Shown here: in pieces, positions 43,355 through 51,942 of the stretch
Numbering within the stretch: the stretch's first letter is position 1
Layout of the letters: the number at the start of each line of letters is the position of its first letter
DNA from: Pseudobutyrivibrio sp. 49
GTDB lineage: Bacteria > Bacillota > Clostridia > Lachnospirales > Lachnospiraceae
Direction: 5' to 3'
Length of the DNA: 64,000 nt
Assembly (NCBI RefSeq): GCF_900100545.1
Contig: NZ_FNDP01000005.1
Location: forward strand, 1 to 64,000
Notes under the pieces: model-generated
Database searches by the model: none
Told to the model about the DNA's origin: nothing
What the model saw: only the letters and a program-made list of their open reading frames with translations
Translations under genes and position numbers: made by a program

Positions 43355-44278
43355 TTAACGTAAGAATCCCGCTACAATCTGCTCCTCAGCCTCTTCTTCT
43401 GTAAGACCAAGAGACATAAGCTTAATAAGCTGATCACCAGCAATCTTACCAATGGCAGCCTCGTGAATAAGAGCTGCATCAACATTCTTAGCATCGAGCT
43501 TTGGAATAGCAACAACGTGTGCGTTACCCATGATGATAGCATCACAAGCAGCATGTCCATTACAAGCTGTGTTACCTTCGATTGAAACCTCGAAAATCTG
43601 CTCTGAATCATCCTTGGCAACTGAACGTGAAACAACGTCTGCGCTAGAACCTTCACCGTTAAGCACTACCTTGTAATCTGAAGTAGCTGTCTGTGAGCCA
43701 TGAGTCATAAGTGCTTCGTGAATAAGAAGAGTAGCACCCTCCTTAAGCTCTGCAAGATTAGTACGGACTGTAGAATCAACACCCTTAATCTGTACCATCT
43801 CCATCTCTACATAGCTGCCTTCCTCCTGGTAAACCTCTGTAACAGGATTAAGGATACGAGCGCCCTTACCGTCGCCCTCGCCGTAGTGCTTCTCTACGTA
43901 TTTAACCTTGGCATTCTTTCCTACATGGAATGTATGAATACCATCGTGCTGAGAATCCTGATCTCCGCAGTTGTGAATACCACAACCGGCTACGATAGTA
44001 ACATCAGCGTCCTCGCCAATGTAGAAATCGTTATATACCATATCCTTAAGTCCGCTCTCTGAAAGAACAACTGGGATATGAACGCTTTCGCCTTTTGTGC
44101 CAGCCTTTACAATAATATCAATACCTGGCTTATCTTCCTTTGTAACAATATCGATGTTTGCTGTAGTATTGCGACCAGCGCTTGTTCCATTAGCGCGGAT
44201 ATTGTATGCACCCTGTGGAATACTATCTAAATCTGCAACCTCATGTAAAATGTTCTTTTGAATTGCATCAAGTGTCAT
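43355..44278 (-). CDS. sufB: SufB/SufD-family Fe-S scaffold protein
   Basis: A 307-residue beta-helix-type scaffold related to SufB/SufD but much shorter than E. coli SufB (~495). C-terminal conserved parts are IEGNTACNGHAACDAIIMGNAHVVAIPKL and AALIHEAAIGKIAGDQLIKLMSLGLTEEEAEEQIVAGFL. With SufC it forms a minimal two-component system of the SufBC (SMS-like) kind seen in anaerobes and archaea. SufS, SufU or SufE are not nearby. Start overlaps the sufC stop as TAATG. Confidence 0.9.
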   Translation of the reverse strand: MTLDAIQKNILHEVADLDSIPQGAYNIRANGTSAGRNTTANIDIVTKEDKPGIDIIVKAGTKGESVHIPVVLSESGLKDMVYNDFYIGEDADVTIVAGCGIHNCGDQDSQHDGIHTFHVGKNAKVKYVEKHYGEGDGKGARILNPVTEVYQEEGSYVEMEMVQIKGVDSTVRTNLAELKEGATLLIHEALMTHGSQTATSDYKVVLNGEGSSADVVSRSVAKDDSEQIFEVSIEGNTACNGHAACDAIIMGNAHVVAIPKLDAKNVDAALIHEAAIGKIAGDQLIKLMSLGLTEEEAEEQIVAGFLR

Positions 44279-45018
44279 TACTGGTCACCTCCTAACTTCT
44301 CGCAAGCTGCTCCAACAGCTGATGATGTACCAAGAAGCTCTGGGAGGATTTCTTCCTTTGGTCCCTGCTTCTTAACTTTACCGTTCTCGATAACAACGAT
44401 TTCATCGGCGATGTTAAGAATACGTTCCTGGTGTGAGATGACAATGATAGTACCATTTACAGTCTTTCTCATGTTCTCGAAAACCTTAATAAGGTTCTGG
44501 AAGCTCCAAAGATCGATACCAGCCTCTGGCTCATCGAAGATTGAAAGCTTTGTTCCACGTGCAAGAACTGTAGCGATTTCGATACGCTTAAGCTCTCCAC
44601 CTGAAAGTGATGCATTAACCTCACGCTCCACATAATCCTTAGCGCAAAGGCCTACCTTTGAAAGGTATTCACATGCTGCTGCAACAGAGATGTGCTCTCC
44701 TGCTGCAAGACGAAGTAAATCAATTACTCTGATTCCTTTAAAATGAACTGGTGCCTGGAAAGCAAAGCTGATTCCCATTTTTGCACGCTCAGTAATATTT
44801 TTCTCTGAGATATCCACACCATCCAGAATAATCTGGCCTGATGTAAGCTGATTAACGCCCATGATAAGCTTAGCAAGTGTAGACTTACCACCACCGTTTG
44901 GGCCCGTGATAACAACGAATTTGCCATCCTCTACAGTAAGGTTGAGACCATCGATGATTTCCTTTGTAGTATCACCCTCATCATCAACCCTGTAGGTAAG
45001 GTTTTTGATTTCTAACAT
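44278..45018 (-). CDS. sufC: SufC Fe-S assembly ATPase
   Basis: A 246-residue ABC-type ATPase. Walker A is GPNGGGKSTLAKLIMG, the signature motif NASLSGGELKRIEIA, and Walker B SIFDEPEAGIDLW, the DEPEAGID form being typical of SufC. Soluble, it powers cluster assembly on the SufB-like partner encoded next. AGAGGAG precedes the start. Confidence 0.95.
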   Translation of the reverse strand: MLEIKNLTYRVDDEGDTTKEIIDGLNLTVEDGKFVVITGPNGGGKSTLAKLIMGVNQLTSGQIILDGVDISEKNITERAKMGISFAFQAPVHFKGIRVIDLLRLAAGEHISVAAACEYLSKVGLCAKDYVEREVNASLSGGELKRIEIATVLARGTKLSIFDEPEAGIDLWSFQNLIKVFENMRKTVNGTIIVISHQERILNIADEIVVIENGKVKKQGPKEEILPELLGTSSAVGAACEKLGGDQ

Positions 45019-45067
45019 TTTAGTACTCCTCTAACTATATAAACTACAACTGGTAATTATCCTGCCA

Positions 45068-45097
45068 GAGATAATCACCCTACAAATATTAGGTCAA
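45068..45097 (-). promoter_or_regulatory. Promoter with overlapping dyad upstream of sufCB
   Basis: On the minus strand TTGACC (45092-45097), 18-base spacer, TATCTC (45068-45073). An imperfect dyad ACCTA-N7-TAGGGT (45077-45094) overlaps the -35 and spacer. Suf operons are often controlled by Rrf2/IscR-type repressors; a link here is inference. Confidence 0.45.
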
Positions 45098-45154
45098 TAA
45101 ATTTATGCCAAACTATAATACCATGAAAGTCCAAATTGTCTAAGCCTTTTTTCA

Positions 45155-45194
45155 AAATAAAAGGTCTACTGATAAATGTTATCAGTAGACCTTT
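45155..45194 (-). terminator. Terminator of the SGNH hydrolase gene
   Basis: On the minus strand a 16-bp perfect stem (45179-45194 with 45160-45175), 3-base loop, followed by a T-rich tail. It begins 4 bases after the stop codon. Confidence 0.9.
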
Positions 45195-45198
45195 ATCC

Positions 45199-45957
45199 CT
45201 AACAGAGATTCGCCATCTTCTGTTCTAATTTGTCCATTATAATTCCCTGGTTAATGAGGGTATAAATTGTCTTGTAAGTGCTCTTGTTGTAGTGAATACC
45301 ATCCTTTGAGCTAACATTTCCAAGCATTGTTGAATATGTATCAATGTAGTGAACATTCTCACTAAGTCCAGCCTGCATTCTCGTATTCCAATTCTCAATT
45401 AATGAATTGGTAATACCAGGATAGCTCTTAGTCTCAAAGGCCATTGGATTAACAGATACATAATAAACATTTGCACCAAGTGCTGTCCATGCCGCCGCCT
45501 TATCGTTTATGTAAGAAACATATTTATCCGTATATGACAGGCTACGAACATCATTTACACCCATGAGAATTACCACATCAGTATTCTCATTAATGCTTGC
45601 CTCCACAGAAGGAACACCTACATTCTTCATCCACGCAAGTCCCATTCCAACCTTTGCAGACCAGATATTAGCATTCTTTCCAACAGCGCTTTTCATTCCA
45701 ACAGTTCTGGAATCTCCAATGATAACAAGCTGGCGAGTAGCCTGCTCTGCTGTTACCTGAGCCAACTGCTCCTGTACCAAAAGCTCTGCCTGCTGCTCCT
45801 CTGTAAGAGCCTGAACCGAATCATCCTGAAATGGAATCTCCTGCACTGGAACTTCCACTGGCTGAGTCATCTCCTCAGCATTACTGTTCAAAGAAGGAAT
45901 CGCGCATAATGTAAATAATAAGCCTACCGCCACGCATCTTAAATATTTTTTACTCAT
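45199..45957 (-). CDS. Secreted SGNH/GDSL hydrolase
   Basis: About 252 residues beginning MSKKYLRCVAVGLLF with a signal peptide (~1-27). A Gln/Glu-rich stalk follows, then an SGNH fold: block I IIGDSRTVGMKS (Ser), block III MGVNDVRSLS (Gly-Asn) and block V KDGIHYNKS (Asp/His). Likely removes acyl groups from carbohydrates or peptidoglycan at the surface. The open frame reaches 46 codons further upstream, into the promoter region, but the signal peptide fixes the start. Confidence 0.87.
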   Translation of the reverse strand: MSKKYLRCVAVGLLFTLCAIPSLNSNAEEMTQPVEVPVQEIPFQDDSVQALTEEQQAELLVQEQLAQVTAEQATRQLVIIGDSRTVGMKSAVGKNANIWSAKVGMGLAWMKNVGVPSVEASINENTDVVILMGVNDVRSLSYTDKYVSYINDKAAAWTALGANVYYVSVNPMAFETKSYPGITNSLIENWNTRMQAGLSENVHYIDTYSTMLGNVSSKDGIHYNKSTYKTIYTLINQGIIMDKLEQKMANLC

Positions 45958-46144
45958 AATTCTCTTTCTACTTAATATTTTGTGACCAAAACTTTCTGCA
46001 TTATAGTACCTAGTTGTGTCCAAATTATGTCCATAGTTTTTAACATAATTCTCACAATCTGTCAAACTTTTGACGCGTCTGGCTATAAAAAACACATTTT
46101 AATATTTTTATTTGTGTTATTATATAGGCTATTGGAGGTACATT

Positions 46145-46921
46145 ATGTTAGCTAATTACCATACACACACAACAAGATGTCATCATGCGATTGGTACTGA
46201 AAGAGAGTATATTGAAAAGGCCATTGAAAACGGCTTCAAAATCTTAGGCTTTTCAGATCATACTCCTCAGCCTTATCCACCAGAATATAAATCTGGCATC
46301 CGTATGGACATGATTGAGTTGGAAAACTATACAGAAACGCTGGTGAAGCTTCGCGAAGAATATAAAAATGATATTCAGCTCTTTATTGGACTTGAAGTTG
46401 AATATACAGATAAATATTTTGAGCCTCTTATGAAGCAGGTACGCCAATATCCTATAGACTACATTATTCAGGGGCAGCACTTTGCACCTACTAATGAAAT
46501 AGATGGATTTTACGTGGGCGCTGAGACTACAGATGAAGCAGATGTAAAAGCTTATGTGGATTTAACAATAGAAGGAATGCAGACTGGATTGTTCAGCTAT
46601 CTTGCTCATCCAGATTTGATGAACTACGTTGGTCCTGATATGGTTTACCAGCACCACATGAAAAGAATTGTTAAAGCTTCCATCGACCTTAATATTCCAC
46701 TTGAAATAAATATGCAGGGATTCTTCTTAAATAGAAATTATCCTAGTGACCGATTCTTCTCCATGGCTTCTGCTATGGGAGCTAAATTTGTAATCGGTTG
46801 CGATGCTCATCACCCTGAAGATGTGATGCAGCCATGGCAGATGGAAGACTTCGTAGCCTTCCTTGAGAGAAATAATATTGAATATGGTGATAATGTAGTA
46901 GAGCTAAGACCTGTAAAATAG
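46145..46921 (+). CDS. PHP-family phosphatase, histidinol-phosphatase-like
   Basis: A 258-residue PHP-domain phosphoesterase starting MLANYHTHTTRCHHA, with GGAGG eight bases upstream. Metal ligands are seen in HTHTTRCHH, GFSDHTPQPYP, GLEVEYTD, LAHPDLMNY and CDAHHPED. The family includes HisK/HisJ histidinol-phosphate phosphatases. No other his genes are here, so the substrate is only probable. It is a single gene with its terminator overlapping the final codons. Confidence 0.88.
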   Translation: MLANYHTHTTRCHHAIGTEREYIEKAIENGFKILGFSDHTPQPYPPEYKSGIRMDMIELENYTETLVKLREEYKNDIQLFIGLEVEYTDKYFEPLMKQVRQYPIDYIIQGQHFAPTNEIDGFYVGAETTDEADVKAYVDLTIEGMQTGLFSYLAHPDLMNYVGPDMVYQHHMKRIVKASIDLNIPLEINMQGFFLNRNYPSDRFFSMASAMGAKFVIGCDAHHPEDVMQPWQMEDFVAFLERNNIEYGDNVVELRPVK

Positions 46922-46937
46922 GCCTTAGCTCTTTTTT
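46901..46937 (+). terminator. Terminator of the PHP phosphatase gene
   Basis: GAGCTAAG (46901-46908) pairs with CTTAGCTC (46924-46931), plus inner CC/GG, followed by TTTTTT. The 5' arm lies inside the last codons of the gene. Confidence 0.85.
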
Positions 46938-47574
46938 AGTTCTTTAAATAGAAAATTGCAAGCTGTGTTCTGTCTCTAAGCTCCAGCTTTTCAAGAATTG
47001 TGGAAAGATAGTTTCTTACTGTACCCTCAGACAAGAAAAGCTTCTGGGCAATCTCCTTATTTGAAAATCCTTCAGCCACAAGCTGAATAACTTCATATTC
47101 CTTTTCAGAAATATCCTTTGACTGATAGTCAAAGCCAGCTTCCTCTTCAGTAGCACTGTTCATAAGAGCTGGCAGCTTATCTACTATAGCCCCACCAAAT
47201 ACGCTCTGACCATCCATTGCTGCATGAAGCGCTGCTGGAAGAGATTTATAATCCTGCTTCAAAAGATATCCACGAACGCCAAGCTTCAACGCCTTTACGA
47301 TATATTCATCATCTGAAAAAGTAGTAAGGAAAAGAATTATAGCATCTTTGTGCTTTGAAAGGATTTCCTCTGCAGCTTCAAGGCCATTCATATCCGCCAT
47401 ACGGATGTCCATTAGAAGTAAGTCTGGCTGTAGCTCGTCATAAAGCTTTACGCCTTCTCTTCCACTGTTTCCCTTTCCGATTACTGTAAATCCCTCTTCC
47501 GCATTGATAATCATTTCAAGGGACATTGTAATTAGCTCATCATCGTCGATTAATAAAATCCTCTTGTCTTCCAT
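46936..47574 (-). CDS. NarL/LuxR-type response regulator
   Basis: A 212-residue regulator. The receiver (~1-120) has phospho-site LLLMDIRMADMNG and the C-terminal LuxR HTH reads LVAEGFSNKEIAQKLFLSEGTVRNYLSTILEKL. It directly abuts the kinase gene upstream and is last of a five-gene transporter/two-component operon. The usual target of such a system is its own transporter operon. Confidence 0.94.
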   Translation of the reverse strand: MEDKRILLIDDDELITMSLEMIINAEEGFTVIGKGNSGREGVKLYDELQPDLLLMDIRMADMNGLEAAEEILSKHKDAIILFLTTFSDDEYIVKALKLGVRGYLLKQDYKSLPAALHAAMDGQSVFGGAIVDKLPALMNSATEEEAGFDYQSKDISEKEYEVIQLVAEGFSNKEIAQKLFLSEGTVRNYLSTILEKLELRDRTQLAIFYLKN

Positions 47575-48594
47575 TTATGACACCTCTTCAGCCACTTTTA
47601 CTACAAGGGGAAGCCTAGCAAAAACTGTGAACCCATCGTTGGTATAAATGTATGCATCTCCCCCAAGAGCATTTGCTCTGTTTCTTATATTTGTAAGGCC
47701 TATGCCTTCATAATCATCTAAAGCAATCTTTTCCTTCATCTCCTGTGACACTGTTCCGTTATCCGTAATTGAAATGGTACAGAAGCTGTAGTTTCTTTGA
47801 AGGATAATTGATACCTCGTCGCCATTTGAGTGCTTCAGGATATTTGTAACTGCCTCTTTTAAAATTCCTATCAGCGACAGCTTGATATTTGTCGGGATAG
47901 ATTCATCCAAATCTAAATCCGTATTTACGGTAAAGCTTTTCAGCTCTCCGATGATGTCATCAAAGTTCTTTTTCAAATCTATAGAGTCATCATGCAGGTC
48001 GTGTACAGATGCTCTCATCTTTGCCATTGACTCATCCAAAGTATTGGCAAGCATCTTTAACTGAGGCTCAAGATTCTCATCCTTATTCACAGTAGATATG
48101 GCTCCCAGCAACAGGATGGCTCTTGATAAAAGGTGCCCCACGTTATCATGAATCTCTCTGGCAATTCTGTTTCGCTCTGCAAGGGTTGCAAGATGCACCT
48201 GCTGATCCTGCTCTGACAAAAGCCTTCGATTTTTTTCCTCTAATATTTCCTCCAACTCCTTACTGTCGTCCCTAGTACGATGAAGAAGTCTCTTGTAGGT
48301 CATTACCTGCTCATATAATATTGTAGAAACCACAGTATATGCTGCAATAATTACAAACACCGCCACATAACCAAAAGCAGTATTATCCTCACGTATCATA
48401 TATATCAGCGTGGCTACAAATGGCACAGCGGTCAGTACTCCGTATATACGTTTATCATCAACTAAAAGACTTATTTCTAATATCAAAAAAACGCAAATAG
48501 ACATTACAACCGAGAGGGTTGTAATGCCACTTGCGTTAATAAGTACTGTTAATCCTAATGCCGCTAAAAAGCGGATAATCACATCAAATAGCAT
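47575..48594 (-). CDS. HisKA_3 sensor histidine kinase (LiaS/DesK-like)
   Basis: A 339-residue kinase. About five short membrane helices (~1-115) with little extracellular sequence are followed by a coiled segment, phospho-histidine REIHDNVGHLLSRAILL (~175) and an ATPase domain with EAVTNILKHS and EGIGLTNIRNRA. Kinases with almost no external loop typically sense membrane stress or an associated transporter, here probably the ABC-2 exporter. Start overlaps the permease gene by 11 bases. Confidence 0.92.
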   Translation of the reverse strand: MLFDVIIRFLAALGLTVLINASGITTLSVVMSICVFLILEISLLVDDKRIYGVLTAVPFVATLIYMIREDNTAFGYVAVFVIIAAYTVVSTILYEQVMTYKRLLHRTRDDSKELEEILEEKNRRLLSEQDQQVHLATLAERNRIAREIHDNVGHLLSRAILLLGAISTVNKDENLEPQLKMLANTLDESMAKMRASVHDLHDDSIDLKKNFDDIIGELKSFTVNTDLDLDESIPTNIKLSLIGILKEAVTNILKHSNGDEVSIILQRNYSFCTISITDNGTVSQEMKEKIALDDYEGIGLTNIRNRANALGGDAYIYTNDGFTVFARLPLVVKVAEEVS

Positions 48595-49747
48595 ACAGTT
48601 CCTTTTTCCTTGAAATAATCATTCCTGCAAATATGAACACTAATGCAAAGAGGATTTCAATAAAAATATATGTACCAAACTTGCGACTCCAAATCTCATT
48701 TATTGGAGTATCATTTATAAACTTAATAGCTGTGGTGTACCAGTACAATGGCATGAAATGTGCTATCTGAACAATCTTATCTGACAGGAATTCTGTATCT
48801 ACGAATACTCCACAAAGGAAGCTCATAGAAAGCACCATCATGTTTCCAATCATGTTGATGAGATTCTCATTTGATGTAAGCGAGCAGATGAAATATGCCA
48901 TTCCAAGTCCTACCAACATCAGACTATAGCTGTCAATCATGTAGTAGATAAGCTTATTGTTTGCATACTGGAGACTCATAATCTGGATAACACCAATCAT
49001 TAATGTTGTCAAAACCACTCCTACTGCAAACACACCACCGATTGTAGCTGCACTTCTTGTGAAGAAATGCATTCCACTAACGGATATACGATTTTTAACA
49101 TCCTTGTCCTTCATAAATGTAAGTGTGCATGCACAGCAGATGCAAAGGATAATCATATGTGTATAACCATTGAAAGTGAACATTCCTGTGTAGAATGAAC
49201 GATGATTTTCCTCGGCTGAGTCCATAACCGTAGCTTTTGTTTCACTAAGCTTTACCATCTGGTCGTGGGTCAGGCTGATTGCCTCTTCCTCACTAAAACC
49301 ACTATTTAAATATATCACAACATCCTGTAAATAGTCACCAAGCTTCTGTGTGAGAAGAAACTGAGAAGCAGTAGTTCCTGGTGCAATATATTCAAGTACA
49401 TTTTCTGTCTCACCTGATAAAACCTTTTCCTCAAAATCTTCAGGAATAATAAGTGCATATTCATAGATTAAAAATCTTACGTTATCATTCATTTCCTGTG
49501 GGTCATCTGTCTTTGGATCCACAACAATCTGTGTCTCTTTAAGATAATCAACAAGTGCATGGCTGAGAACCGAATTATCGTTGTCTGTAACCGCAACCGT
49601 CACCTGCATATCTTCAAACATATCTTCCTGAGTAGAGACAGTTGCCTTCGCCTGCATATTACCGAATACAGCGAAGATTGCAAAATAAACGATGATGTTT
49701 ACTATATTCGCTCTAAGTGATTTTATAATTGCATTAAATACTGGCAT
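48584..49747 (-). CDS. ABC-2 type permease, second subunit
   Basis: 387 residues. An N-terminal helix (~18-33), a large extracytoplasmic domain (~35-175) and five helices in the C-terminal half match the YhgE/ABC2_membrane_3 exporter group. It pairs with the 49734-50879 permease and the ATPase at 50879. Reading overlaps by 14 bases with the preceding gene and 11 with the kinase gene. Confidence 0.88.
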   Translation of the reverse strand: MPVFNAIIKSLRANIVNIIVYFAIFAVFGNMQAKATVSTQEDMFEDMQVTVAVTDNDNSVLSHALVDYLKETQIVVDPKTDDPQEMNDNVRFLIYEYALIIPEDFEEKVLSGETENVLEYIAPGTTASQFLLTQKLGDYLQDVVIYLNSGFSEEEAISLTHDQMVKLSETKATVMDSAEENHRSFYTGMFTFNGYTHMIILCICCACTLTFMKDKDVKNRISVSGMHFFTRSAATIGGVFAVGVVLTTLMIGVIQIMSLQYANNKLIYYMIDSYSLMLVGLGMAYFICSLTSNENLINMIGNMMVLSMSFLCGVFVDTEFLSDKIVQIAHFMPLYWYTTAIKFINDTPINEIWSRKFGTYIFIEILFALVFIFAGMIISRKKELYAI

Positions 49748-50879
49748 ATTTTCTCCTCCTCAAGAATAATGAGCTTACAAAAAGACCTCCAACAACCATG
49801 CAGCCCATAATCATAATGTCCTGATAATACATATCTGTTTTGCCGTATGTAGCTCTTGTATAAAGACAATCAACCAAAAGTGCCGCTGGGTTGATTCTGT
49901 TTAAAATAGGACAATTGCTTTCAATAATCTGTCTAATCTGATGCCACATGAGACCACTGCAGAATGAGCATCCCATTGTAAATACAAGTGGTACTGCAAT
50001 CAATAATCTCTCGTTTTTGATAAAGGAACCAATCAATACACCTGCTGAAATTCCCAGGGCACTTCCCAGTGTAGTAATCAAAACAAGGTTGATAAATGGC
50101 GCTCCCATGTTGATTTTAAGTATGTACTGAACATATACAACAAGTACTGCATTTGATACTGACTGAATTGTAAGTCCTGCCATAACACAGCCTGCGATTG
50201 CAAGGAGCTTGTTGGTAGGTGCCACCTCAAATCTCTTTCCTGTCTCAGTCATATTTGCGCACATGCCTTCAAGCATTGCTATACTAATCCATGAGCTAAA
50301 AAGTGATGACATGGCAATCAAAGCGAAGAAATACTGTAGGTATGGTGAGGTGTTCGTGCCAAAATCATGCTCCTTCATTATCTCCATTTGATTGGAAACC
50401 ATATCGATTGCTGTCTGGAGATTTTCAGGATGTTCCTGTGCCACTTTCTCAATGACTGAATACATATTTTTATATTCTCTTACTATTTCATTTAAAGTGG
50501 TGGCCTTGTAGCCATTTGTTAGCACATATGTGGAAATATCATCCCCATCCTCAACATAGAATCCAGAAATCATTTCGGAATTCATTGCATCAGTAGCCTC
50601 GTCCTTTGAGGAATACTCATGAACCTCTACAATCTTGGTGTGATCATCACTTACCTTTGACATTTCCTCTAACAGGATTCCAAAATTTGTCTCTTCCAGA
50701 TTCGTATTTACGTATCCAACATCTATGGTTTTGAAATTATCAGGATCATCACTTATAAGATTTCCAAATCCAAAATAAAATACTGTAGCAAGTACAAGTG
50801 GGAAGAAGATATTCCAGCCCACAACGTACTTGTTGCGAAGCATTTCTTTTAATTTATATACATAGATTCGACCAAACAT
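49734..50879 (-). CDS. ABC-2 type permease, first subunit
   Basis: 381 residues with the same layout as the next gene: helix ~20-40, external domain to ~170, then five or six helices. The start overlaps the ATPase stop as TAATG. Exporters of this kind move lipids, antibiotics or peptides; the substrate is unknown. Confidence 0.88.
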   Translation of the reverse strand: MFGRIYVYKLKEMLRNKYVVGWNIFFPLVLATVFYFGFGNLISDDPDNFKTIDVGYVNTNLEETNFGILLEEMSKVSDDHTKIVEVHEYSSKDEATDAMNSEMISGFYVEDGDDISTYVLTNGYKATTLNEIVREYKNMYSVIEKVAQEHPENLQTAIDMVSNQMEIMKEHDFGTNTSPYLQYFFALIAMSSLFSSWISIAMLEGMCANMTETGKRFEVAPTNKLLAIAGCVMAGLTIQSVSNAVLVVYVQYILKINMGAPFINLVLITTLGSALGISAGVLIGSFIKNERLLIAVPLVFTMGCSFCSGLMWHQIRQIIESNCPILNRINPAALLVDCLYTRATYGKTDMYYQDIMIMGCMVVGGLFVSSLFLRRRKYASI

Positions 50880-51820
50880 TAATCTCTAAGCTCCTTTCCT
50901 GTGATTTCAAGGAATACATCATTTAATGTAGGAAGTTCTGTTGATACGTGACCAAATGGAACATTGTTATCATTTAAATAACTGAGGATATGTACCAGGT
51001 TATGATCTCCACCATCACATTTAATAACCAGATCATCTCCGTCCTCCTTAACCTTATAAACATGGTTGATTTCCTTGATTCCTGCGATAATCTTGTCGGA
51101 CTTATCAGGAAGACCAACACGGATTGTTTCTCTGTTTATGAGGGATGATTTAAGCTCCTGAGATGTTCCGTTTGCAACGTTCTTTCCATGGTCCATAATC
51201 ACCACTCGTGTGCAAAGCTCCTCAACCTCTTCCATGTAGTGAGATGTGTAAATGATTGTTGCACCATCTCTGTTCATTTTTCTAATTCCCTCAAGGATTG
51301 CATTTCGGCTCTGTGGGTCAACTGCTACTGTTGGCTCATCAAAAATGATAAGCTTTGGCTTGTGAGCGATTCCGCAGGCGATGTTTAATCTTCGAAGAAG
51401 ACCTCCAGAAAGCTTCTTTGGAAGATACTTTTTATATTCTGTAAGTCCTGTGAACTCCAAAGCATCCTCAACATATTTCTTTCTTGTTGCTTTATCCTTG
51501 ATGTAAAGACCACAGAAGAAATCTACGTTTTCATAAACTGTAAGGGTTTCAACTACTGCCACATTCTGCATTACCACACCAATCTGTGACTTGATATCGT
51601 ACGCCTCTGGCTTCATCTCCTTATCAAAGATTGTCACTATTCCTTTATCGTACTTAAGAAGTGAAAGCAGGCAGTTGATTGTTGTTGTCTTACCTGAACC
51701 GTTAGGTCCAAGAAGTCCAAGTATTTCTCCCTCGTTTACATTTAATGAAAAGTGATCTACTGCCACCTTATCTCCATATCTTTTTACTAAGTTTTCGATT
51801 TCTACTACGCACTGACTCAT
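50879..51820 (-). CDS. ABC transporter ATPase (drug/lipid exporter type)
   Basis: A 313-residue ATPase. Walker A is GLLGPNGSGKTTTINCL, the signature KKLSGGLLRRLNIACGIAH and Walker B LIIFDEPTVAVDPQSR. The C-terminal ~80 residues form the accessory domain common in CcmA/NatA-like exporters. It is first of the operon ATPase-permease-permease-kinase-regulator. Confidence 0.94.
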   Translation of the reverse strand: MSQCVVEIENLVKRYGDKVAVDHFSLNVNEGEILGLLGPNGSGKTTTINCLLSLLKYDKGIVTIFDKEMKPEAYDIKSQIGVVMQNVAVVETLTVYENVDFFCGLYIKDKATRKKYVEDALEFTGLTEYKKYLPKKLSGGLLRRLNIACGIAHKPKLIIFDEPTVAVDPQSRNAILEGIRKMNRDGATIIYTSHYMEEVEELCTRVVIMDHGKNVANGTSQELKSSLINRETIRVGLPDKSDKIIAGIKEINHVYKVKEDGDDLVIKCDGGDHNLVHILSYLNDNNVPFGHVSTELPTLNDVFLEITGKELRD

Positions 51821-51864
51821 ATCCTTCTCCTTTGTGGGTTCGTTTTTCGTTTCTGATGATAATA

Positions 51865-51906
51865 TACGAAAAAATGACAGCCCTCTGTAGTGAAGGCTGT
51901 CATTTT
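51865..51906 (-). terminator. Terminator of the ABC-F/patatin transcript
   Basis: On the minus strand a 12-bp perfect stem AAAATGACAGCC/GGCTGTCATTTT with a 12-base loop, followed by further Ts. Confidence 0.88.
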
Positions 51907-51942
51907 GTTAAGTGACATTTGTCATTATGTGGTGTGAAAAAT

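Noticed and set aside
45958-46095. N-terminal extension of the SGNH hydrolase
   Set aside because: It would bury the signal peptide 46 residues inside the protein and overlaps the divergent promoter region.
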